Source of the DNA: Vibrio aquaticus
Lineage (GTDB): Bacteria; Pseudomonadota; Gammaproteobacteria; Enterobacterales; Vibrionaceae
NCBI RefSeq assembly: GCF_003970385.1
Contig: NZ_RXZH01000002.1
Span: 186,001-250,000 of the forward strand
Direction: 5' to 3'
DNA: 64,000 nt
Of this stretch, positions 17,106 to 27,604 are shown in pieces (the first letter of the stretch is position 1; every line of letters starts with the position of its first letter). The position numbers and the translations under genes are program-made. Below the pieces are notes generated by a model. That model ran no database searches. It saw only the letters and a program-made list of their open reading frames with translations, and was not told the DNA's origin.

Positions 17106-19271
17106 TTAGTTAACCACTTTCTCTTGTGCTTGTGCAGCTTGATCCGCCTGAATCGCTGTTAGAGCAACTGTGTACACGATATCGTCTACTAGTGCGCCGC
17201 GAGATAGGTCGTTTACAGGCTTACGCATACCTTGAAGCATTGGACCGATAGATACTAGGTCTGCTGAACGTTGTACCGCTTTGTAAGTCGTGTTACCCGT
17301 GTTTAGGTCTGGGAATACGAATACAGTCGCTTTACCTGCTACTGGAGAGTTTGGAGCTTTAGAAGCTGCAACGTTTTCCATGATAGCTGCGTCGTACTGT
17401 AGAGGACCGTCGATCACTAGATCTGGACGCTTCTCTTGAGCAAGTTTCGTTGCTTCACGTACTTTATCTACGTCAGCGCCTTTACCAGATTCACCAGTAG
17501 AGTATGAGATCATAGCAACGCGAGGCTCGATACCGAATGCCGCAGCAGAATCTGCAGATTGGATAGCGATTTCAGCTAGCTGTTCAGCGGTTGGGTCTGG
17601 GTTGATCGCACAGTCACCGTAAACCAACACTTGGTCAGGCAGTAGCATGAAGAATACAGAAGATACGATAGACGCATCAGGTGCAGTCTTGATGATCTGG
17701 AACGGAGGAACGATAGTGTTCGCTGTTGTGTGTACAGCACCAGACACTAGGCCGTCAACTTCATCGTTCTCAAGCATCATTGTGCCAAGGAATACGGAAT
17801 CTTGTAGCTTCTCACGAGCAACAACTTCAGTCATGCCTTTCGCGCCACGTAGTTCAACAAGACGAGCTACATAGTTTTCACGTACTTCATCAGAGTTGAT
17901 GATCGTTACGCCAGCACCTAGCTCAACGCCTTGCTGCGCAGCAACACGTTTGATTTCGTCTGGGTTACCTAGAAGCACACATTCCGCGATGCCGCGCTCG
18001 GCACAGATAGCCGCAGCTTTAACTGTACGAGGCTCGTCACCTTCAGGAAGAACGATACGCTTGCCAGCTTTACGAGCGAACTCAGTTAGCTGGTAACGGA
18101 ATGCTGGTGGGCTTAGGCGGCGAGACTTCTGAGTACCCTCAGTCATCGACTCGATCCAGTTGCCATCGATGTTGCCAGCAACGTGTTCGTTGATGAACTC
18201 GATACGCTCTTTATCGTCTGCAGGTACTTCGATAGAAAAGCTCTGTAGGTTTAGAGACGTCTGCCAAGTGTTACCTTGCGCTTTGAAGATCGGTAGACCT
18301 GAATCAAACGCTGGCTTACATAGGCCTGCGATTTCTTGCGGGATGTCGTAACCGCCAGTAAGCAGTACTGCGCCGATTTCTACGCCGTTCATTGCCGCTA
18401 GTGCTGCTGCAACGATAACGTCTGGTCGGTCTGCTGACGTTACAAGTAGAGAGCCTGGTTTAAAGTGCTCAATCATGTTTGGCAGAGAACGTGCACAGAA
18501 TGTGATGCTCTTGATACGGCGAGTATTGATGTCACCCGTATTGATGATGTCAGCGTTTAGGTGCTCAGCCATGTCAATCGCACGAGTTGCGATTAGGTCG
18601 ATGCTCCAAGGCACACAACCAAGAACACGGATTGGAGATGTATTGAAGATCTCCATTACTTTCATCTCGTTTTGCTTCGCGCTGTCTGCATCGTCAAAGA
18701 TTTCAGATAGGTCAGGGCGAGTACGGCCTTCTTCATCAACAGGAGCGTTTAGCTTGTTGATGATAACGCCAGAGATGTTCTTGTTCTTGGTACCGCCGAA
18801 GTTAGAACATGCTACTTCGATGCGCTCTTTAAGTTGCGCAGGGTTATCAGTACCCGGCGTTGCAACAAGAACAATTTCAGCGCCAAGTGTTGCTGCGATT
18901 TCAGCGTTCACTTGGTTAGCGAATGGGTGCTTACGCGTTGGTACAAGACCTTCGATAAGTGTTACGTCTGCGTCTTTGTTGATCTGGTTGTAACGTTCTA
19001 CAACCGTTTCTAGCAGCTCATCCATGTTGTCGTTACCGATTAGGCTTTCAGCAACAGACATAGTTAATGGTTGGCCGATCTTCACATCGCTGTTTGCGCC
19101 AACGATAGTAGAAGTAAGATCTGGTTGATCACCACCAGAGCGTGGCTGGCAGATTGGCTTGTAGAAAGAAACTTTAACGCCCTTGCGCTCCATTGCGCGA
19201 AGAACACCCATGCTTACGCTAGTAAGACCAACACCAGCACTTGCAGGGATAAGCATAATAGTACGAGACAT
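17106..19271 (-). CDS. pta: Phosphate acetyltransferase
   Basis: Pta interconverts acetyl-CoA and acetyl phosphate. The 721-residue protein is the long enterobacterial form. It has an N-terminal P-loop-like domain ([22 protein letters not shown]), a central DRTGG regulatory domain (from [11 protein letters not shown]), and a C-terminal PTA_PTB catalytic domain starting near [19 protein letters not shown] and including [13 protein letters not shown] and the final [19 protein letters not shown]. It is preceded by ackA on the same strand, 124 nt upstream, but a good terminator lies between them, so pta probably also has its own promoter or depends on read-through. Acetyl phosphate from this step also feeds protein acetylation and two-component signalling. 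Confidence 0.97.
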   Translation of the reverse strand: MSRTIMLIPASAGVGLTSVSMGVLRAMERKGVKVSFYKPICQPRSGGDQPDLTSTIVGANSDVKIGQPLTMSVAESLIGNDNMDELLETVVERYNQINKDADVTLIEGLVPTRKHPFANQVNAEIAATLGAEIVLVATPGTDNPAQLKERIEVACSNFGGTKNKNISGVIINKLNAPVDEEGRTRPDLSEIFDDADSAKQNEMKVMEIFNTSPIRVLGCVPWSIDLIATRAIDMAEHLNADIINTGDINTRRIKSITFCARSLPNMIEHFKPGSLLVTSADRPDVIVAAALAAMNGVEIGAVLLTGGYDIPQEIAGLCKPAFDSGLPIFKAQGNTWQTSLNLQSFSIEVPADDKERIEFINEHVAGNIDGNWIESMTEGTQKSRRLSPPAFRYQLTEFARKAGKRIVLPEGDEPRTVKAAAICAERGIAECVLLGNPDEIKRVAAQQGVELGAGVTIINSDEVRENYVARLVELRGAKGMTEVVAREKLQDSVFLGTMMLENDEVDGLVSGAVHTTANTIVPPFQIIKTAPDASIVSSVFFMLLPDQVLVYGDCAINPDPTAEQLAEIAIQSADSAAAFGIEPRVAMISYSTGESGKGADVDKVREATKLAQEKRPDLVIDGPLQYDAAIMENVAASKAPNSPVAGKATVFVFPDLNTGNTTYKAVQRSADLVSIGPMLQGMRKPVNDLSRGALVDDIVYTVALTAIQADQAAQAQEKVVN

Positions 19272-19353
19272 TCGTAGAGTACCTATAGCTATTGGAATAA
19301 AAGCCCAACTTCGTATTCCATGTATAACAAAGAATAGGAGTTGAGCCCCTCAA

Positions 19354-19388
19354 TAAGAAAACCGGCTGACTCAATGAATCAGCCGGTT
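19354..19388 (-). terminator. Terminator/attenuator between ackA and pta
   Basis: AACCGGCTGA (19360-19369) and TCAGCCGGTT (19379-19388) form a perfect 10-bp stem with a 9-nt loop. On the minus strand it is followed by TTTCTT. It sits just after the ackA stop and would reduce transcription into pta. Confidence 0.75.
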
Positions 19389-19395
19389 AAGTCAA

Positions 19396-20592
19396 TTACA
19401 GACCTGCTAGACGTGCAGTGTCTTCAGCGATAACTAGCTCTTCGTTAGTAGAGATAACCATTGCTGGGATACGGCTGTCAGCCGTTGTGATAACGCCTTC
19501 GCCACCGAAACGAGCTTTAAGGTTAGCTTCGCCGTCAACTTCGATACCGAAGATGCCTAGACGGTTAAGAACTAGTTCACGGATTGGAGCGCCGTTTTCA
19601 CCGATACCACCAGTGAATACGATAGCGTCTAGACGACCGTCAAGAGATGCAGTGTAACCAGCGATGTATTTCGCTAGACGGTGACACATTACGTTCATTG
19701 CGCGAGTTGCTGCGTCTTCTTTACCGTAGTTGTCTTCAACGAAACGACAGTCAGGAGATACTGCAGTTAGACCAGCTAGACCAGACTCTTTAGTTAGCAT
19801 ATCGTTGATTTCTTTAACAGAGTAACCAAGAGTGTCGTGTAGGTGGAAGATGATCGCAGGGTCGATGTCACCACAGCGAGTACCCATTACTAGACCTTCA
19901 AGAGGAGTAAGACCCATAGAAGTATCTACAGATTGACCGTTCTTGATTGCACACACAGATGCGCCGTTACCTAGGTGACAGTTGATGATGTTTACTTCGT
20001 CAGCTGGCTTGCCGAGTTGCTCAGCAACTTCGCGAGCGATGAATAGGTGAGAAGTACCGTGCATGCCGTAACGACGGATGCCGTGCTCTTCGTACAGTTT
20101 GTACGGTAGAGCGTATAGGTAAGACTCTTGAGGCATAGTCTGGTGGAATGCAGTATCAAATACCGCAGACATTGGAAGACCAGGGAAAGACTTTTGAGCA
20201 GCCTTGATACCGATGATTGCAGCAGGGTTGTGAAGAGGTGCTAGAGCTGCACAGTCTTCGATACCTTTAAGTACGTCATCAGTGATAAGAGCAGACTGAG
20301 TGAACTTCTCGCCGCCGTGTACAACACGGTGGCCAACTGCTGCTAGGTTTTCAGCAAGTTCTGGCTTAGAAGCAAGAATAGTTTCTACCATGAACGCTAG
20401 CGCTTCTTCGTGAGCTGCACCGTTACCTAGTTGAGCTTCGTGCTTACCATCAAGCTTCCACTTGATACGAGCTTCTGGAAGGTGCAGACATTCTGCAAGA
20501 CCTGTTAGATGCTCATCACCATTTGCAGCATCAACAACAGCAAATTTAAGAGAAGAACTACCGCAGTTTAAAACTAAAACTAGCTTTGACAT
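19396..20592 (-). CDS. ackA: Acetate kinase
   Basis: AckA converts acetyl phosphate plus ADP to acetate plus ATP, the ATP-yielding last step of overflow and fermentative acetate production. The 398-residue protein shows the ASKHA-fold signatures: [14 protein letters not shown] at the start, [35 protein letters not shown], and FTGGIGENG near the C-terminus. It is upstream of pta and divergent from yfbV, as in E. coli. Its leader contains an inverted repeat with an FNR-like core (20711-20724), consistent with control by oxygen. Confidence 0.97.
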   Translation of the reverse strand: MSKLVLVLNCGSSSLKFAVVDAANGDEHLTGLAECLHLPEARIKWKLDGKHEAQLGNGAAHEEALAFMVETILASKPELAENLAAVGHRVVHGGEKFTQSALITDDVLKGIEDCAALAPLHNPAAIIGIKAAQKSFPGLPMSAVFDTAFHQTMPQESYLYALPYKLYEEHGIRRYGMHGTSHLFIAREVAEQLGKPADEVNIINCHLGNGASVCAIKNGQSVDTSMGLTPLEGLVMGTRCGDIDPAIIFHLHDTLGYSVKEINDMLTKESGLAGLTAVSPDCRFVEDNYGKEDAATRAMNVMCHRLAKYIAGYTASLDGRLDAIVFTGGIGENGAPIRELVLNRLGIFGIEVDGEANLKARFGGEGVITTADSRIPAMVISTNEELVIAEDTARLAGL

Positions 20593-20939
20593 GAGTGACT
20601 ACCTGTAATAATCGGTTTAGATAAAAATTAATCACAAGAATAGACGAAGCAAACAAAGCTGCGTACTAATCTTGGTCAAAAAAACGTCGAATTCCATATA
20701 AAAGACAGTGATGATCCAAATCATCACTCTTGCATCCGCTGCAGAAAGGTCTCAAGAGTTGCTTAAATTGTAAATAACGGCAACAATGAGATTGTGGGTC
20801 CGCAAAGGATAACGATAATAAGCGATGATAACAAAAAAAATTTGAAAGAATATTAACTTTCATCAATTTTTTGCGCCAATAGTTGAATCTTTCAACTAAT
20901 TTTTAATTCGCGGGCCTGATTTGGAAGTGAGAGAGTCGT
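20593..20939. other. Divergent ackA/yfbV intergenic region
   Basis: This 347-nt gap carries both promoters. It contains a perfect 9-bp inverted repeat (20707-20728) with an FNR-like core, and a weaker FNR-like sequence at 20853-20866 (TTAAC, four bases, ATCAA). The right half (about 20815-20900) is very A+T-rich. No open reading frame with a believable start was found. Confidence 0.6.
20711..20724. promoter_or_regulatory. FNR-like operator upstream of ackA
   Basis: ATGAT-CCAA-ATCAT matches the FNR consensus (TTGAT, four bases, ATCAA) at all core positions (TGAT and ATCA), with one mismatch at each outer end. It sits in the middle of a longer perfect inverted repeat (20707-20728), about 120-130 nt before the ackA start. 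FNR control of ackA-pta is known in enterobacteria; here it is inferred from sequence only. Confidence 0.45.
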
Positions 20940-21392
20940 ATGAATAATAAAGCCGGTTTAGTTCATAGCTTACGCGATGGACAAAAGTACATGAACACGT
21001 GGCCAATGCGCAAAGAGCTCAATATGCTGTTTCCAGAGCAGCGTATTATCAAAGCGACTCGTTTTGGTGTGAAAGTCATGCCAGCGATTGCAGCGATCAG
21101 CGTTTTGACTCAAATGGTGTTTAATAATTATCAATCTATGCCACAAGCCGTCATTATCGCGCTGTTTGCGATCAGTATGCCAATCCAAGGAATGTGGTGG
21201 CTAGGTAACCGTGCTAACACTCAACTCCCTCCTGCGCTTGCCGGCTGGTATCGTGAAATTCACCAGAAGATCAGTGAAAGCGGCTTTGCTCTGGAACCGA
21301 TGAAATCTCGCCCTCGTTATAAAGAGCTTGCTCAAATCCTCAATCGTGCATTTCGTCAGCTTGATAAAAGTGCACTGGAGCGTTGGTTTTAA
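20940..21392 (+). CDS. yfbV: YfbV, UPF0208 inner-membrane protein
   Basis: This 150-residue protein has two hydrophobic segments (about residues 48-66 and 68-90) between a conserved N-terminal part ([13 protein letters not shown]) and a C-terminal cytoplasmic part ending [10 protein letters not shown]. It matches the UPF0208/YfbV family in length and in its place divergent from ackA. In E. coli YfbV is reported to limit the spread of the Ter macrodomain, but the mechanism is poorly understood, and I see no motif that reveals an activity. The ATG at 20940 is the first in frame and precedes the conserved start region. Confidence 0.88.
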   Translation: MNNKAGLVHSLRDGQKYMNTWPMRKELNMLFPEQRIIKATRFGVKVMPAIAAISVLTQMVFNNYQSMPQAVIIALFAISMPIQGMWWLGNRANTQLPPALAGWYREIHQKISESGFALEPMKSRPRYKELAQILNRAFRQLDKSALERWF

Positions 21393-21423
21393 CCTCATAC
21401 TTCCTACTTCTTTGATTTATAGT

Positions 21424-21460
21424 CATTCCCTATAGCGCCGAAGCGGCCTAGTAGGGAATG
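21424..21460. repeat. Inverted repeat, variant of the dispersed intergenic repeat
   Basis: CATTCCCTA (21424-21432) and TAGGGAATG (21452-21460) are perfect 9-bp arms around a 19-nt G+C-rich centre that includes CGAAG. The arms resemble the ends of the 41-bp repeat at 21579 and 26822, so this is probably a diverged member of the same family. Confidence 0.55.
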
Positions 21461-21578
21461 TCTTCAACCTGACCTCAGCCTTCCAGCTCCCCTCAACTTA
21501 CTAGTCTTTTACTTTTGAAGGTGAGGTGCGCCTGTCATTTCCTTAAGGTCGAGAAGGAGAGAGTGCGCTTATTGTCTC

Positions 21579-21619
21579 TGTCATTCCATAGAGTGACGAA
21601 GGAACGAGTAGGGAATCTC
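21579..21619 (+). repeat. 41-bp dispersed intergenic repeat, copy 1
   Basis: This copy matches the one at 26822-26862 at 39 of 41 positions. It begins TGTCATTCCATAGAGTGACG and ends AGTAGGGAATCTC. Short intergenic repeats of this look are common in Vibrio chromosomes; I recognise the type but not a formal name. Confidence 0.8.
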
Positions 21620-21660
21620 AAAAGATTTTCGATGCGCATTAAAATATCTCCAGCCCAAAC

Positions 21661-21690
21661 AAAAAAAACGCCCACCGAAGTGAGCGCTTT
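21661..21690 (-). terminator. Rho-independent terminator of ald
   Basis: On the minus strand AAAGCGCTCAC, a TTCG loop and GTGGGCGT form a stem with two G-T pairs, followed by eight T. It lies 24 nt after the ald stop. Confidence 0.85.
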
Positions 21691-21713
21691 CTCTTATCTA
21701 AGAATCTTCAATA

Positions 21714-22838
21714 TCAGTTGAACATTGCAATCGCATCAGCTGGAGCAACGTATTCAAGGTCGAAGCTTTCTGCTACTTCTTTACACGTTACTTTACCGTG
21801 GATAACGTTTAGGCCTTCAAGGAAACCGTCATCTGCTAGCAGTGCTTCACGGTAGCCTTTGTTCGCAAGTTTTACGATGTAAGGCAGTGTCGCGTTGTTC
21901 AGTGCGAATGTAGAAGTGCGAGCAACTGCGCCTGGCATGTTTGCAACACAGTAGTGAACGACATCATCAACGATGTACGTTGGATCTGCGTGTGTCGTTG
22001 CATGAGACGTTTCGAAACAACCGCCTTGGTCGATAGCCACGTCAACAACCGCTGCGCCTGGCTTCATCTTAGCGATGTGCTCTTTAGTGACTAGCTTCGG
22101 TGCTGCAGCGCCTGGGATTAGAACAGCGCCAATCACTAGGTCTGCTTCTAGAACGTGCTTCTCAATTGCGTCTTCCGTAGAATAAACCACTTTTGCGCGG
22201 CCTTGGAATTCTTCGTCTAGACGACGTAGTGTATCTACGTTGCGGTCAAGGATTGTAACGTCTGCACGTAGGCCAACAGCCATACGAGCTGCGTTAGCAC
22301 CAACAACGCCGCCACCGACAACAACAACTTTTGCTGGCTCAACGCCTGGTACGCCACCTAGTAGAAGGCCACGACCACCGTGAGATTTCTCTAAAGTTTG
22401 TGCACCTGCTTGAATAGACATGCGACCTGCAACCTCAGACATTGGCGCAAGTAGTGGCAAGCGACCCATATTATCTGTTACAGTCTCATATGCTATACAG
22501 ACAGCTTTGCTCTTGATTAGCTCATCAGTTTGTGGAAAATCTGGTGCTAGGTGCAAATACGTAAATAATATTTGCCCTTCACGGAGCATAGCTCGCTCGA
22601 CAGCTTGAGGTTCTTTAACCTTTACAATCATTTCTGCTTTCGCGAAAACGTCAGCAGCGGTAGGAAGAATGGATGCGCCTACAGCGATGTAATCATCGTC
22701 TGAAAAACCGATGCCTGAACCGGCATTAGTTTCAACAAAAACTTGGTGACCTTGAGACACTAGCTCGCGAACGCTTGCTGGGATCATGCCCACACGGTAC
22801 TCGTGGTTTTTGATTTCCTTAGGTACGCCAATGATCAT
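21714..22838 (-). CDS. ald: Alanine dehydrogenase
   Basis: Ald catalyses NAD-dependent, reversible oxidative deamination of L-alanine to pyruvate and ammonia. The 374-residue protein has the family's length and motifs: [17 protein letters not shown] at the start with the substrate-binding Arg, KVKEPQ (catalytic Lys about 75), TYLHLAPD (catalytic His about 96), and the Rossmann glycine loop [10 protein letters not shown] (about 175). It is transcribed away from lrp across a 174-nt A+T-rich gap, a pairing that suggests control by the alanine- and leucine-sensing regulator Lrp. A good terminator follows. Confidence 0.96.
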   Translation of the reverse strand: MIIGVPKEIKNHEYRVGMIPASVRELVSQGHQVFVETNAGSGIGFSDDDYIAVGASILPTAADVFAKAEMIVKVKEPQAVERAMLREGQILFTYLHLAPDFPQTDELIKSKAVCIAYETVTDNMGRLPLLAPMSEVAGRMSIQAGAQTLEKSHGGRGLLLGGVPGVEPAKVVVVGGGVVGANAARMAVGLRADVTILDRNVDTLRRLDEEFQGRAKVVYSTEDAIEKHVLEADLVIGAVLIPGAAAPKLVTKEHIAKMKPGAAVVDVAIDQGGCFETSHATTHADPTYIVDDVVHYCVANMPGAVARTSTFALNNATLPYIVKLANKGYREALLADDGFLEGLNVIHGKVTCKEVAESFDLEYVAPADAIAMFN

Positions 22839-23012
22839 CCTGACTCCTCATTTTATTTTGGTTGTATAATCTATAGTAGTTGTATTAACTGTGTGTAGGG
22901 TAATTCTGTCGAATTAATATCTAGTATAGATAGGATTGAATAAAATTTGATACTGAATATTAAAAAGTTGTAGTATATTTTTTTGCAAGGAAGTAATAAG
23001 GTGGAATAAAAA

Positions 23013-23507
23013 ATGGCAGACAACAATAAAAAGCCGTCCAAGGATCTAGACCGCATTGACCGCAACATTCTAAATGAGTTGCAGAAAGACGGTCGTATTT
23101 CGAATGTAGAGTTATCTAAACGTGTAGGCCTTTCTCCTACACCATGTTTAGAGCGTGTACGCCGTTTAGAGCGTCAGGGATACATCACTGGGTACACAGC
23201 GTTGCTGAACCCTCAATATTTAGATGCATCACTACTGGTGTTTGTTGAAATTACGTTAAATCGTGGTGCGCCAGATGTATTTGAGCAGTTCAATACCGCC
23301 GTTCAGAAACTAGACGACATTCAAGAGTGTCATCTTGTTTCAGGTGATTTCGATTACCTATTAAAGACTCGCGTATCAGACATGAGCGCATACCGTAAGC
23401 TACTAGGTGATACGCTGTTACGTTTACCAGGTGTGAACGACACTCGTACCTACGTAGTGATGGAAGAAGTGAAGCAAACGAACCAACTGGTTATCAAAAC
23501 ACGATAA
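23013..23507 (+). CDS. lrp: Leucine-responsive regulatory protein Lrp
   Basis: This global transcription regulator of the Lrp/AsnC family has 164 residues. The N-terminal helix-turn-helix spans about 15-65 (RIDRNILNELQKDGRISNVE through LSPTPCLERVRRLE). The C-terminal RAM domain binds amino-acid effectors and forms octamers (ECHLVSGDFDYLLKTRV, about 105-125). Near-complete likeness to enterobacterial Lrp and the position divergent from ald and upstream of ftsK make this true Lrp rather than another AsnC-like regulator. The upstream gap is A+T-rich, as expected for autoregulation. Confidence 0.95.
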   Translation: MADNNKKPSKDLDRIDRNILNELQKDGRISNVELSKRVGLSPTPCLERVRRLERQGYITGYTALLNPQYLDASLLVFVEITLNRGAPDVFEQFNTAVQKLDDIQECHLVSGDFDYLLKTRVSDMSAYRKLLGDTLLRLPGVNDTRTYVVMEEVKQTNQLVIKTR

Positions 23508-23593
23508 CTTGTTAGGCTTTACGATAAAGGCCTAATTGCTTTCCATATTCTGACGTTAAGCAATTGGGTTTTTGCCCTTGATATGGTTAAATC

Positions 23594-23632
23594 AATAGTC
23601 CGAGTAGCAACGCTGCTCGGACTATTTTCTTT
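23594..23632 (+). terminator. Rho-independent terminator of lrp
   Basis: AATAGTCCGAGTAGC (23594-23608) pairs with GCTGCTCGGACTATT (23612-23626) with one G-T pair and a 3-nt loop, followed by a T-rich tract. It separates lrp from ftsK. Confidence 0.88.
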
Positions 23633-23688
23633 TTATAGGTTAGGCCTTTATTCGCCTTGGCTAGTGCGACACATAGATAAAGTTGGTT

Positions 23689-26600
23689 ATGTTTAAAGAA
23701 ACCAAAAACAAAGTACAAACAATGATTAAAACAGGTGAAGATGCACCGCTTTCACGCCTGAGTGGACCTCAGCGCCTTCAAGAGTGCAGCTTGATCGTTA
23801 TTGTCTTAGCTTCCATTCTGTTATCGGTGGCTTTGCTCACCTTTAACGCCGCCGATCCTTCTTGGTCGCAAACCGCTTGGGGAGGGGAGATCAACAACGC
23901 CGGTGGACTTGCAGGAGCGTGGTTAGCTGACACCCTTTTCTTTACCTTTGGCTCCCTCGCGTATGTCTTGCCGGTTGTCATCACGGTGACGGCTTGGATA
24001 GTTTTACGCAAAAGAGATGAAAACGAACCCTTAGATCTGATGTTATGGGGCACACGATTACTTGGCCTTGTCATCGTGATCCTAACCAGTTGTGGCCTTG
24101 CTGACATCAACTTTGATGACATTTGGTATTTTTCATCAGGCGGCGTGATTGGTGACGTCCTAACGAGCCTTGCATTACCAACACTAAACATCTTAGGGAC
24201 AACTCTCGTCTTTCTTTTCCTTTGGGGCGCGGGTTTTACTTTATTGACGGGGATCTCGTGGTTATCTGTTGTTGATTGGCTGGGCGATAAAGCAATCAGC
24301 CTAGTGACGTCATTGGTGAACAAAGGTCGCGGTCGTGCAGATGAAACGATCGAAGCTGAACTCAATGATTATGAACAGCCAGCAGTAGTGCACCAAGATA
24401 GAGACCGCGAAGAACCTACTTTCTCGTTGGATGTTTCTGAGAGCGAACAGACTGCTTCGTCTACTGAGCCGAGACGATTCAATATCCATCTCCCTGAGTC
24501 ACATTCAGAGCCAGTACCTGTTCAAGTCGAGCCGTCGCCTGTACAGCCAGAGCCGAGCGTTGCTGAACCTTATTATCAAGAGCCTATCAGTGAACCCGTT
24601 GTTTACAGTTATGAAGAGCCTGCTTCACAGATTGATTCTCCTGTGGATGAAACGCCAGAGATTGAGCGTTCTAAACAGCTACAAGCAACAATTGCAGAAC
24701 TTGATCATGCAGCACAAAGTCAAGATGACTTTGTCGAACCAAATTATGTTGAAACGGCACTCGCACCAGAACCTGTGTTGGCAACAAAGGCTGAACCCGT
24801 GCCAGAAGTATTGGTTGCAGCAAGTACTCACTCGGTAGCTCAAGAAGCGGTTGTTGAGCCTCAAGTGATCGAGACACTTGATACGCAAGTAGAACAGGTC
24901 GTTCCAGAAGATTTACCTTGGAATGAGACCCGCGCAGAGGACGAAATTACTCAACCAACGATCACAACCTCGGAGCTTGACCAAATCTCTACGGAGGTGG
25001 AGCCAGGCGTTCAGCGTGAGCCAACTATTTCGACATTTGATGTGATTGAAGATGCCGATATTGAGCCAGTTGAAGAACAAGCGCCAGTTCATGAAGATAA
25101 AGACGCCGCAGCATTAAATAATCTTGTCGCGGAAGCTCAAGCAAAAGCAGTGGCCTCACAGAACCCTTTCCTTGTTCAACAAGATACGAATCTACCTAAG
25201 CCAGCAGAGCCAATGCCGACGCTAGAGCTGCTTTATCACCCAGAGCAGCGTGATAACTTCATTGATCGTGATGCACTAGAGAACATCGCTCGTCTTGTTG
25301 AAGCAAAACTGGCCGATTACAAAATCAAAGCAGAAGTGGTGGATATCTTCCCTGGTCCGGTGATCACCCGTTTTGAGCTCGATTTAGCGCCGGGTGTGAA
25401 AGTGAGCCGTATTTCAGGGCTTTCGATGGACCTAGCACGTTCGCTATCTGCGATGGCAGTACGTGTTGTTGAAGTGATTCCAGGTAAGCCATATGTAGGT
25501 TTAGAATTGCCAAACATGAGCCGTCAGACCGTATTCTTCTCAGATGTCGTGGGTAGCCAACAATTCATAGAAGCGAAATCACCAACCACAGTCGTTCTAG
25601 GTCAAGATATTGCGGGTGAAGCCGTCATTGCCGATCTTTCGAAAATGCCGCACGTATTGGTTGCCGGTACAACAGGTTCAGGTAAGTCAGTGGGTGTGAA
25701 CGTGATGATTCTGAGTATGCTTTACAAAGCAACGCCAGAAGACGTGCGTTTCATCATGATTGACCCGAAAATGCTCGAGCTATCGGTTTATGAAGGTATT
25801 CCTCATCTACTGTCTGAAGTTGTAACGGACATGAAAGATGCCTCTAACGCCCTTCGTTGGTGTGTGGGTGAAATGGAACGTCGTTACAAGCTTATGTCAG
25901 CTCTGGGCGTTCGAAACATTAAAGGTTTCAATGATAAGCTTAAGATGGCCGCAGAAGCTGGGCACCCAATCCATGATCCGTTATGGCAACCGGGCGACAG
26001 TATGGATGAGCAAGCACCACTGCTAGAAAAACTGCCTTACATCGTTGTGATTGTCGATGAATTTGCTGATTTGATGATGGTCGTGGGTAAGAAGGTGGAA
26101 GAATTGATTGCACGCTTGGCACAGAAAGCGCGTGCGGCGGGTGTTCACCTTATCCTTGCAACTCAGCGTCCATCGGTCGATGTCATTACTGGTCTTATTA
26201 AAGCCAACATTCCAACACGTGTTGCTTTCACTGTTTCGACCAAGACCGACTCTCGCACCATTCTCGACCAAGGTGGCGCTGAATCATTGTTAGGTATGGG
26301 TGATATGCTTTACTTGCCACCAGGTTCTAGCCACACAATTCGTGTCCACGGTGCATTTGCATCGGATGACGATGTACACGCGGTGGTGAACAACTGGAAG
26401 GCGCGTGGTAAGCCGAACTATATTGAAGAGATCACCAATGGTGACCAAGGTCCAGAAGCGCTTCTACCGGGCGAGAAGCCAGAAGGCGAAGAAGATATGG
26501 ATCCGCTGTTTGACCAAGTGGTTGAGCATGTTGTTCAATCTCGTCGTGGCTCAGTTTCTGGGGTACAACGTCGCTTTAAGATTGGCTATAACCGAGCAGC

Positions 26601-26703
26601 ACGCATCGTTGAGCAGCTCGAAGCTCAAGGCATTGTCAGCGCTCCGGGCCATAACGGTAACCGTGAAGTTCTGGCACCGGCTCCAGGGCGAGAGATGAAC
26701 TAG
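23689..26703 (+). CDS. ftsK: DNA translocase FtsK
   Basis: FtsK couples septum formation to chromosome dimer resolution. The protein has 1004 residues from ATG 23689 (a TTG at 23683 is a weaker option). Membrane segments occupy about 35-205. A Pro/Glu-rich linker (about 225-510) is much shorter than in E. coli FtsK. The motor domain has Walker [10 protein letters not shown] (about 660) and Walker [10 protein letters not shown] (about 787). The C-terminal gamma winged helix (about 940-1000, [20 protein letters not shown]) reads KOPS sites and activates XerD. It follows lrp, as in E. coli, but lolA does not follow it; dsbB converges instead. Confidence 0.96.
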   Translation: MFKETKNKVQTMIKTGEDAPLSRLSGPQRLQECSLIVIVLASILLSVALLTFNAADPSWSQTAWGGEINNAGGLAGAWLADTLFFTFGSLAYVLPVVITVTAWIVLRKRDENEPLDLMLWGTRLLGLVIVILTSCGLADINFDDIWYFSSGGVIGDVLTSLALPTLNILGTTLVFLFLWGAGFTLLTGISWLSVVDWLGDKAISLVTSLVNKGRGRADETIEAELNDYEQPAVVHQDRDREEPTFSLDVSESEQTASSTEPRRFNIHLPESHSEPVPVQVEPSPVQPEPSVAEPYYQEPISEPVVYSYEEPASQIDSPVDETPEIERSKQLQATIAELDHAAQSQDDFVEPNYVETALAPEPVLATKAEPVPEVLVAASTHSVAQEAVVEPQVIETLDTQVEQVVPEDLPWNETRAEDEITQPTITTSELDQISTEVEPGVQREPTISTFDVIEDADIEPVEEQAPVHEDKDAAALNNLVAEAQAKAVASQNPFLVQQDTNLPKPAEPMPTLELLYHPEQRDNFIDRDALENIARLVEAKLADYKIKAEVVDIFPGPVITRFELDLAPGVKVSRISGLSMDLARSLSAMAVRVVEVIPGKPYVGLELPNMSRQTVFFSDVVGSQQFIEAKSPTTVVLGQDIAGEAVIADLSKMPHVLVAGTTGSGKSVGVNVMILSMLYKATPEDVRFIMIDPKMLELSVYEGIPHLLSEVVTDMKDASNALRWCVGEMERRYKLMSALGVRNIKGFNDKLKMAAEAGHPIHDPLWQPGDSMDEQAPLLEKLPYIVVIVDEFADLMMVVGKKVEELIARLAQKARAAGVHLILATQRPSVDVITGLIKANIPTRVAFTVSTKTDSRTILDQGGAESLLGMGDMLYLPPGSSHTIRVHGAFASDDDVHAVVNNWKARGKPNYIEEITNGDQGPEALLPGEKPEGEEDMDPLFDQVVEHVVQSRRGSVSGVQRRFKIGYNRAARIVEQLEAQGIVSAPGHNGNREVLAPAPGREMN

Positions 26704-26729
26704 AAGAGAGTTCTTTAAGTTAGGACGAT

Positions 26730-26760
26730 AAGGGTTAGCGATTCAGCTAACCCTTTCTAT
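26730..26760 (+). terminator. Rho-independent terminator of ftsK
   Basis: AAGGGTTAGC (26730-26739) and GCTAACCCTT (26746-26755) form a perfect 10-bp stem with a 6-nt loop, followed by a T-rich stretch. Confidence 0.8.
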
Positions 26761-26821
26761 TTGTACTTGAGTCTGGCCAAATATAGTTTTGAGGGTCACA
26801 GTGATAGTAAGTCAAAGAGTT

Positions 26822-26862
26822 TGTCATTCTATAGAGTGACGAAGGAGCGAGTAGGGAATCTC
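26822..26862 (+). repeat. 41-bp dispersed intergenic repeat, copy 2
   Basis: This copy matches 21579-21619 at 39 of 41 positions, in the same orientation. It lies between the ftsK terminator and the dsbB terminator, where no gene is present. Confidence 0.8.
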
Positions 26863-26935
26863 CAAAAGTAATTGACTTGTTTAACAGACTCCTCAATTCA
26901 TTGCTTCCTCATAGTGAGGATGACCGAGTATTTAA

Positions 26936-26969
26936 AGAAAAAGGGCTGATACTCTCGCATCAACCCTTT
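26936..26969 (-). terminator. Rho-independent terminator of dsbB
   Basis: On the minus strand AAAGGGTTGAT and ATCAGCCCTTT form an 11-bp stem (one G-T pair) with T residues following. It lies just after the dsbB stop at 26989. Confidence 0.78.
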
Positions 26970-26988
26970 GTATTCTTGTTACTCAGAC

Positions 26989-27507
26989 TTATTTGTTCTT
27001 AGCAAACTGAGCGATCACAATCACGCCAAGTGCAATCAGGTTACCGGCAAAAATCACGACAAGCCATTGAGGCATAGATAACGTCAAGAACTGCCAAACC
27101 ACTTTGCTACAGTCGCCGTAAGCTTCAAACATCCACGGAGCCCACTGGTTGAGAGGTGCCCAGTCAGGGAATGTAACGAATAAGTCGCAAGTCGCGAAAG
27201 GGGATGGATTGAACTGATACCCCACGTGCTCCATTGACAACGCTAGGCCTTTATAAGCACTTGCACCCCAAGCGGCTAAGCCAAGCCAGCGTACAAGAGG
27301 GTTATTTGGAGCAACAAGGCCGATGAGAGCAGCCCCCCCCACACCTAACATTGCGACACGTTCATAAATACACATTACACAAGGTGACAGCATCATGACG
27401 TGTTGGAAGAAAAGTGCGCACGCCTCAAAGAAGATAACGAAAGCGAGCAGCAGTAGCCAAGAGAGTCGTCCCTGAGAAAATGCCTTAATGGCTGAAAGAG
27501 TATTCAC
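26989..27507 (-). CDS. dsbB: Disulfide bond formation protein B
   Basis: DsbB is the inner-membrane quinone reductase that re-oxidises DsbA in the periplasm. The 172-residue protein has four membrane helices and both cysteine pairs: Cys43 and Cys46 (PCVMCIYER) near the quinone side, and Cys107 and Cys133 in the second periplasmic loop. The start is GTG at 27507 with AGGATA upstream. It lies downstream of nhaB on the same strand, separated by the nhaB terminator, the same dsbB-nhaB/fadR arrangement I know from other vibrios. Confidence 0.95.
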   Translation of the reverse strand: MNTLSAIKAFSQGRLSWLLLLAFVIFFEACALFFQHVMMLSPCVMCIYERVAMLGVGGAALIGLVAPNNPLVRWLGLAAWGASAYKGLALSMEHVGYQFNPSPFATCDLFVTFPDWAPLNQWAPWMFEAYGDCSKVVWQFLTLSMPQWLVVIFAGNLIALGVIVIAQFAKNK

Positions 27508-27528
27508 AAAATATCCTATTTTACTAAA

Positions 27529-27558
27529 TAAAAAAGCCCTGAGTTATCAGAGCCTTTT
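27529..27558 (-). terminator. Rho-independent terminator of nhaB
   Basis: On the minus strand AAGGCTCTGA, a TAAC loop and TCAGGGCT form the stem, with six T following. It lies between the nhaB stop and the dsbB start. Confidence 0.82.
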
Positions 27559-27604
27559 ATCTTGGAAAAGTTTCAGTATCAAGAAAAAATTAATTTAATT
27601 GATC

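Larger units (their letters stand above)
21393..21713. other. Intergenic region with Vibrio-type short repeats
   Basis: This 321-nt gap separates the convergent yfbV and ald genes. It holds an inverted repeat (21424-21460), a copy of a dispersed 41-bp repeat (21579-21619), and the ald terminator (21661-21690). I see no gene in it; the short open frame at 21515-21721 runs through the repeat and terminator and is not credible. Confidence 0.6.

Noticed and set aside
18475-18993. Plus-strand 172-residue open frame inside pta
   Set aside because: It is antisense to the conserved Pta N-terminal domain; the length is a result of codon bias on the coding strand.
26881-26935. CCTCATAGTGAGG palindrome between ftsK and dsbB as another repeat copy
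   Set aside because: It is similar in style to the 41-bp repeat, but the shared sequence is too short to call it the same element.
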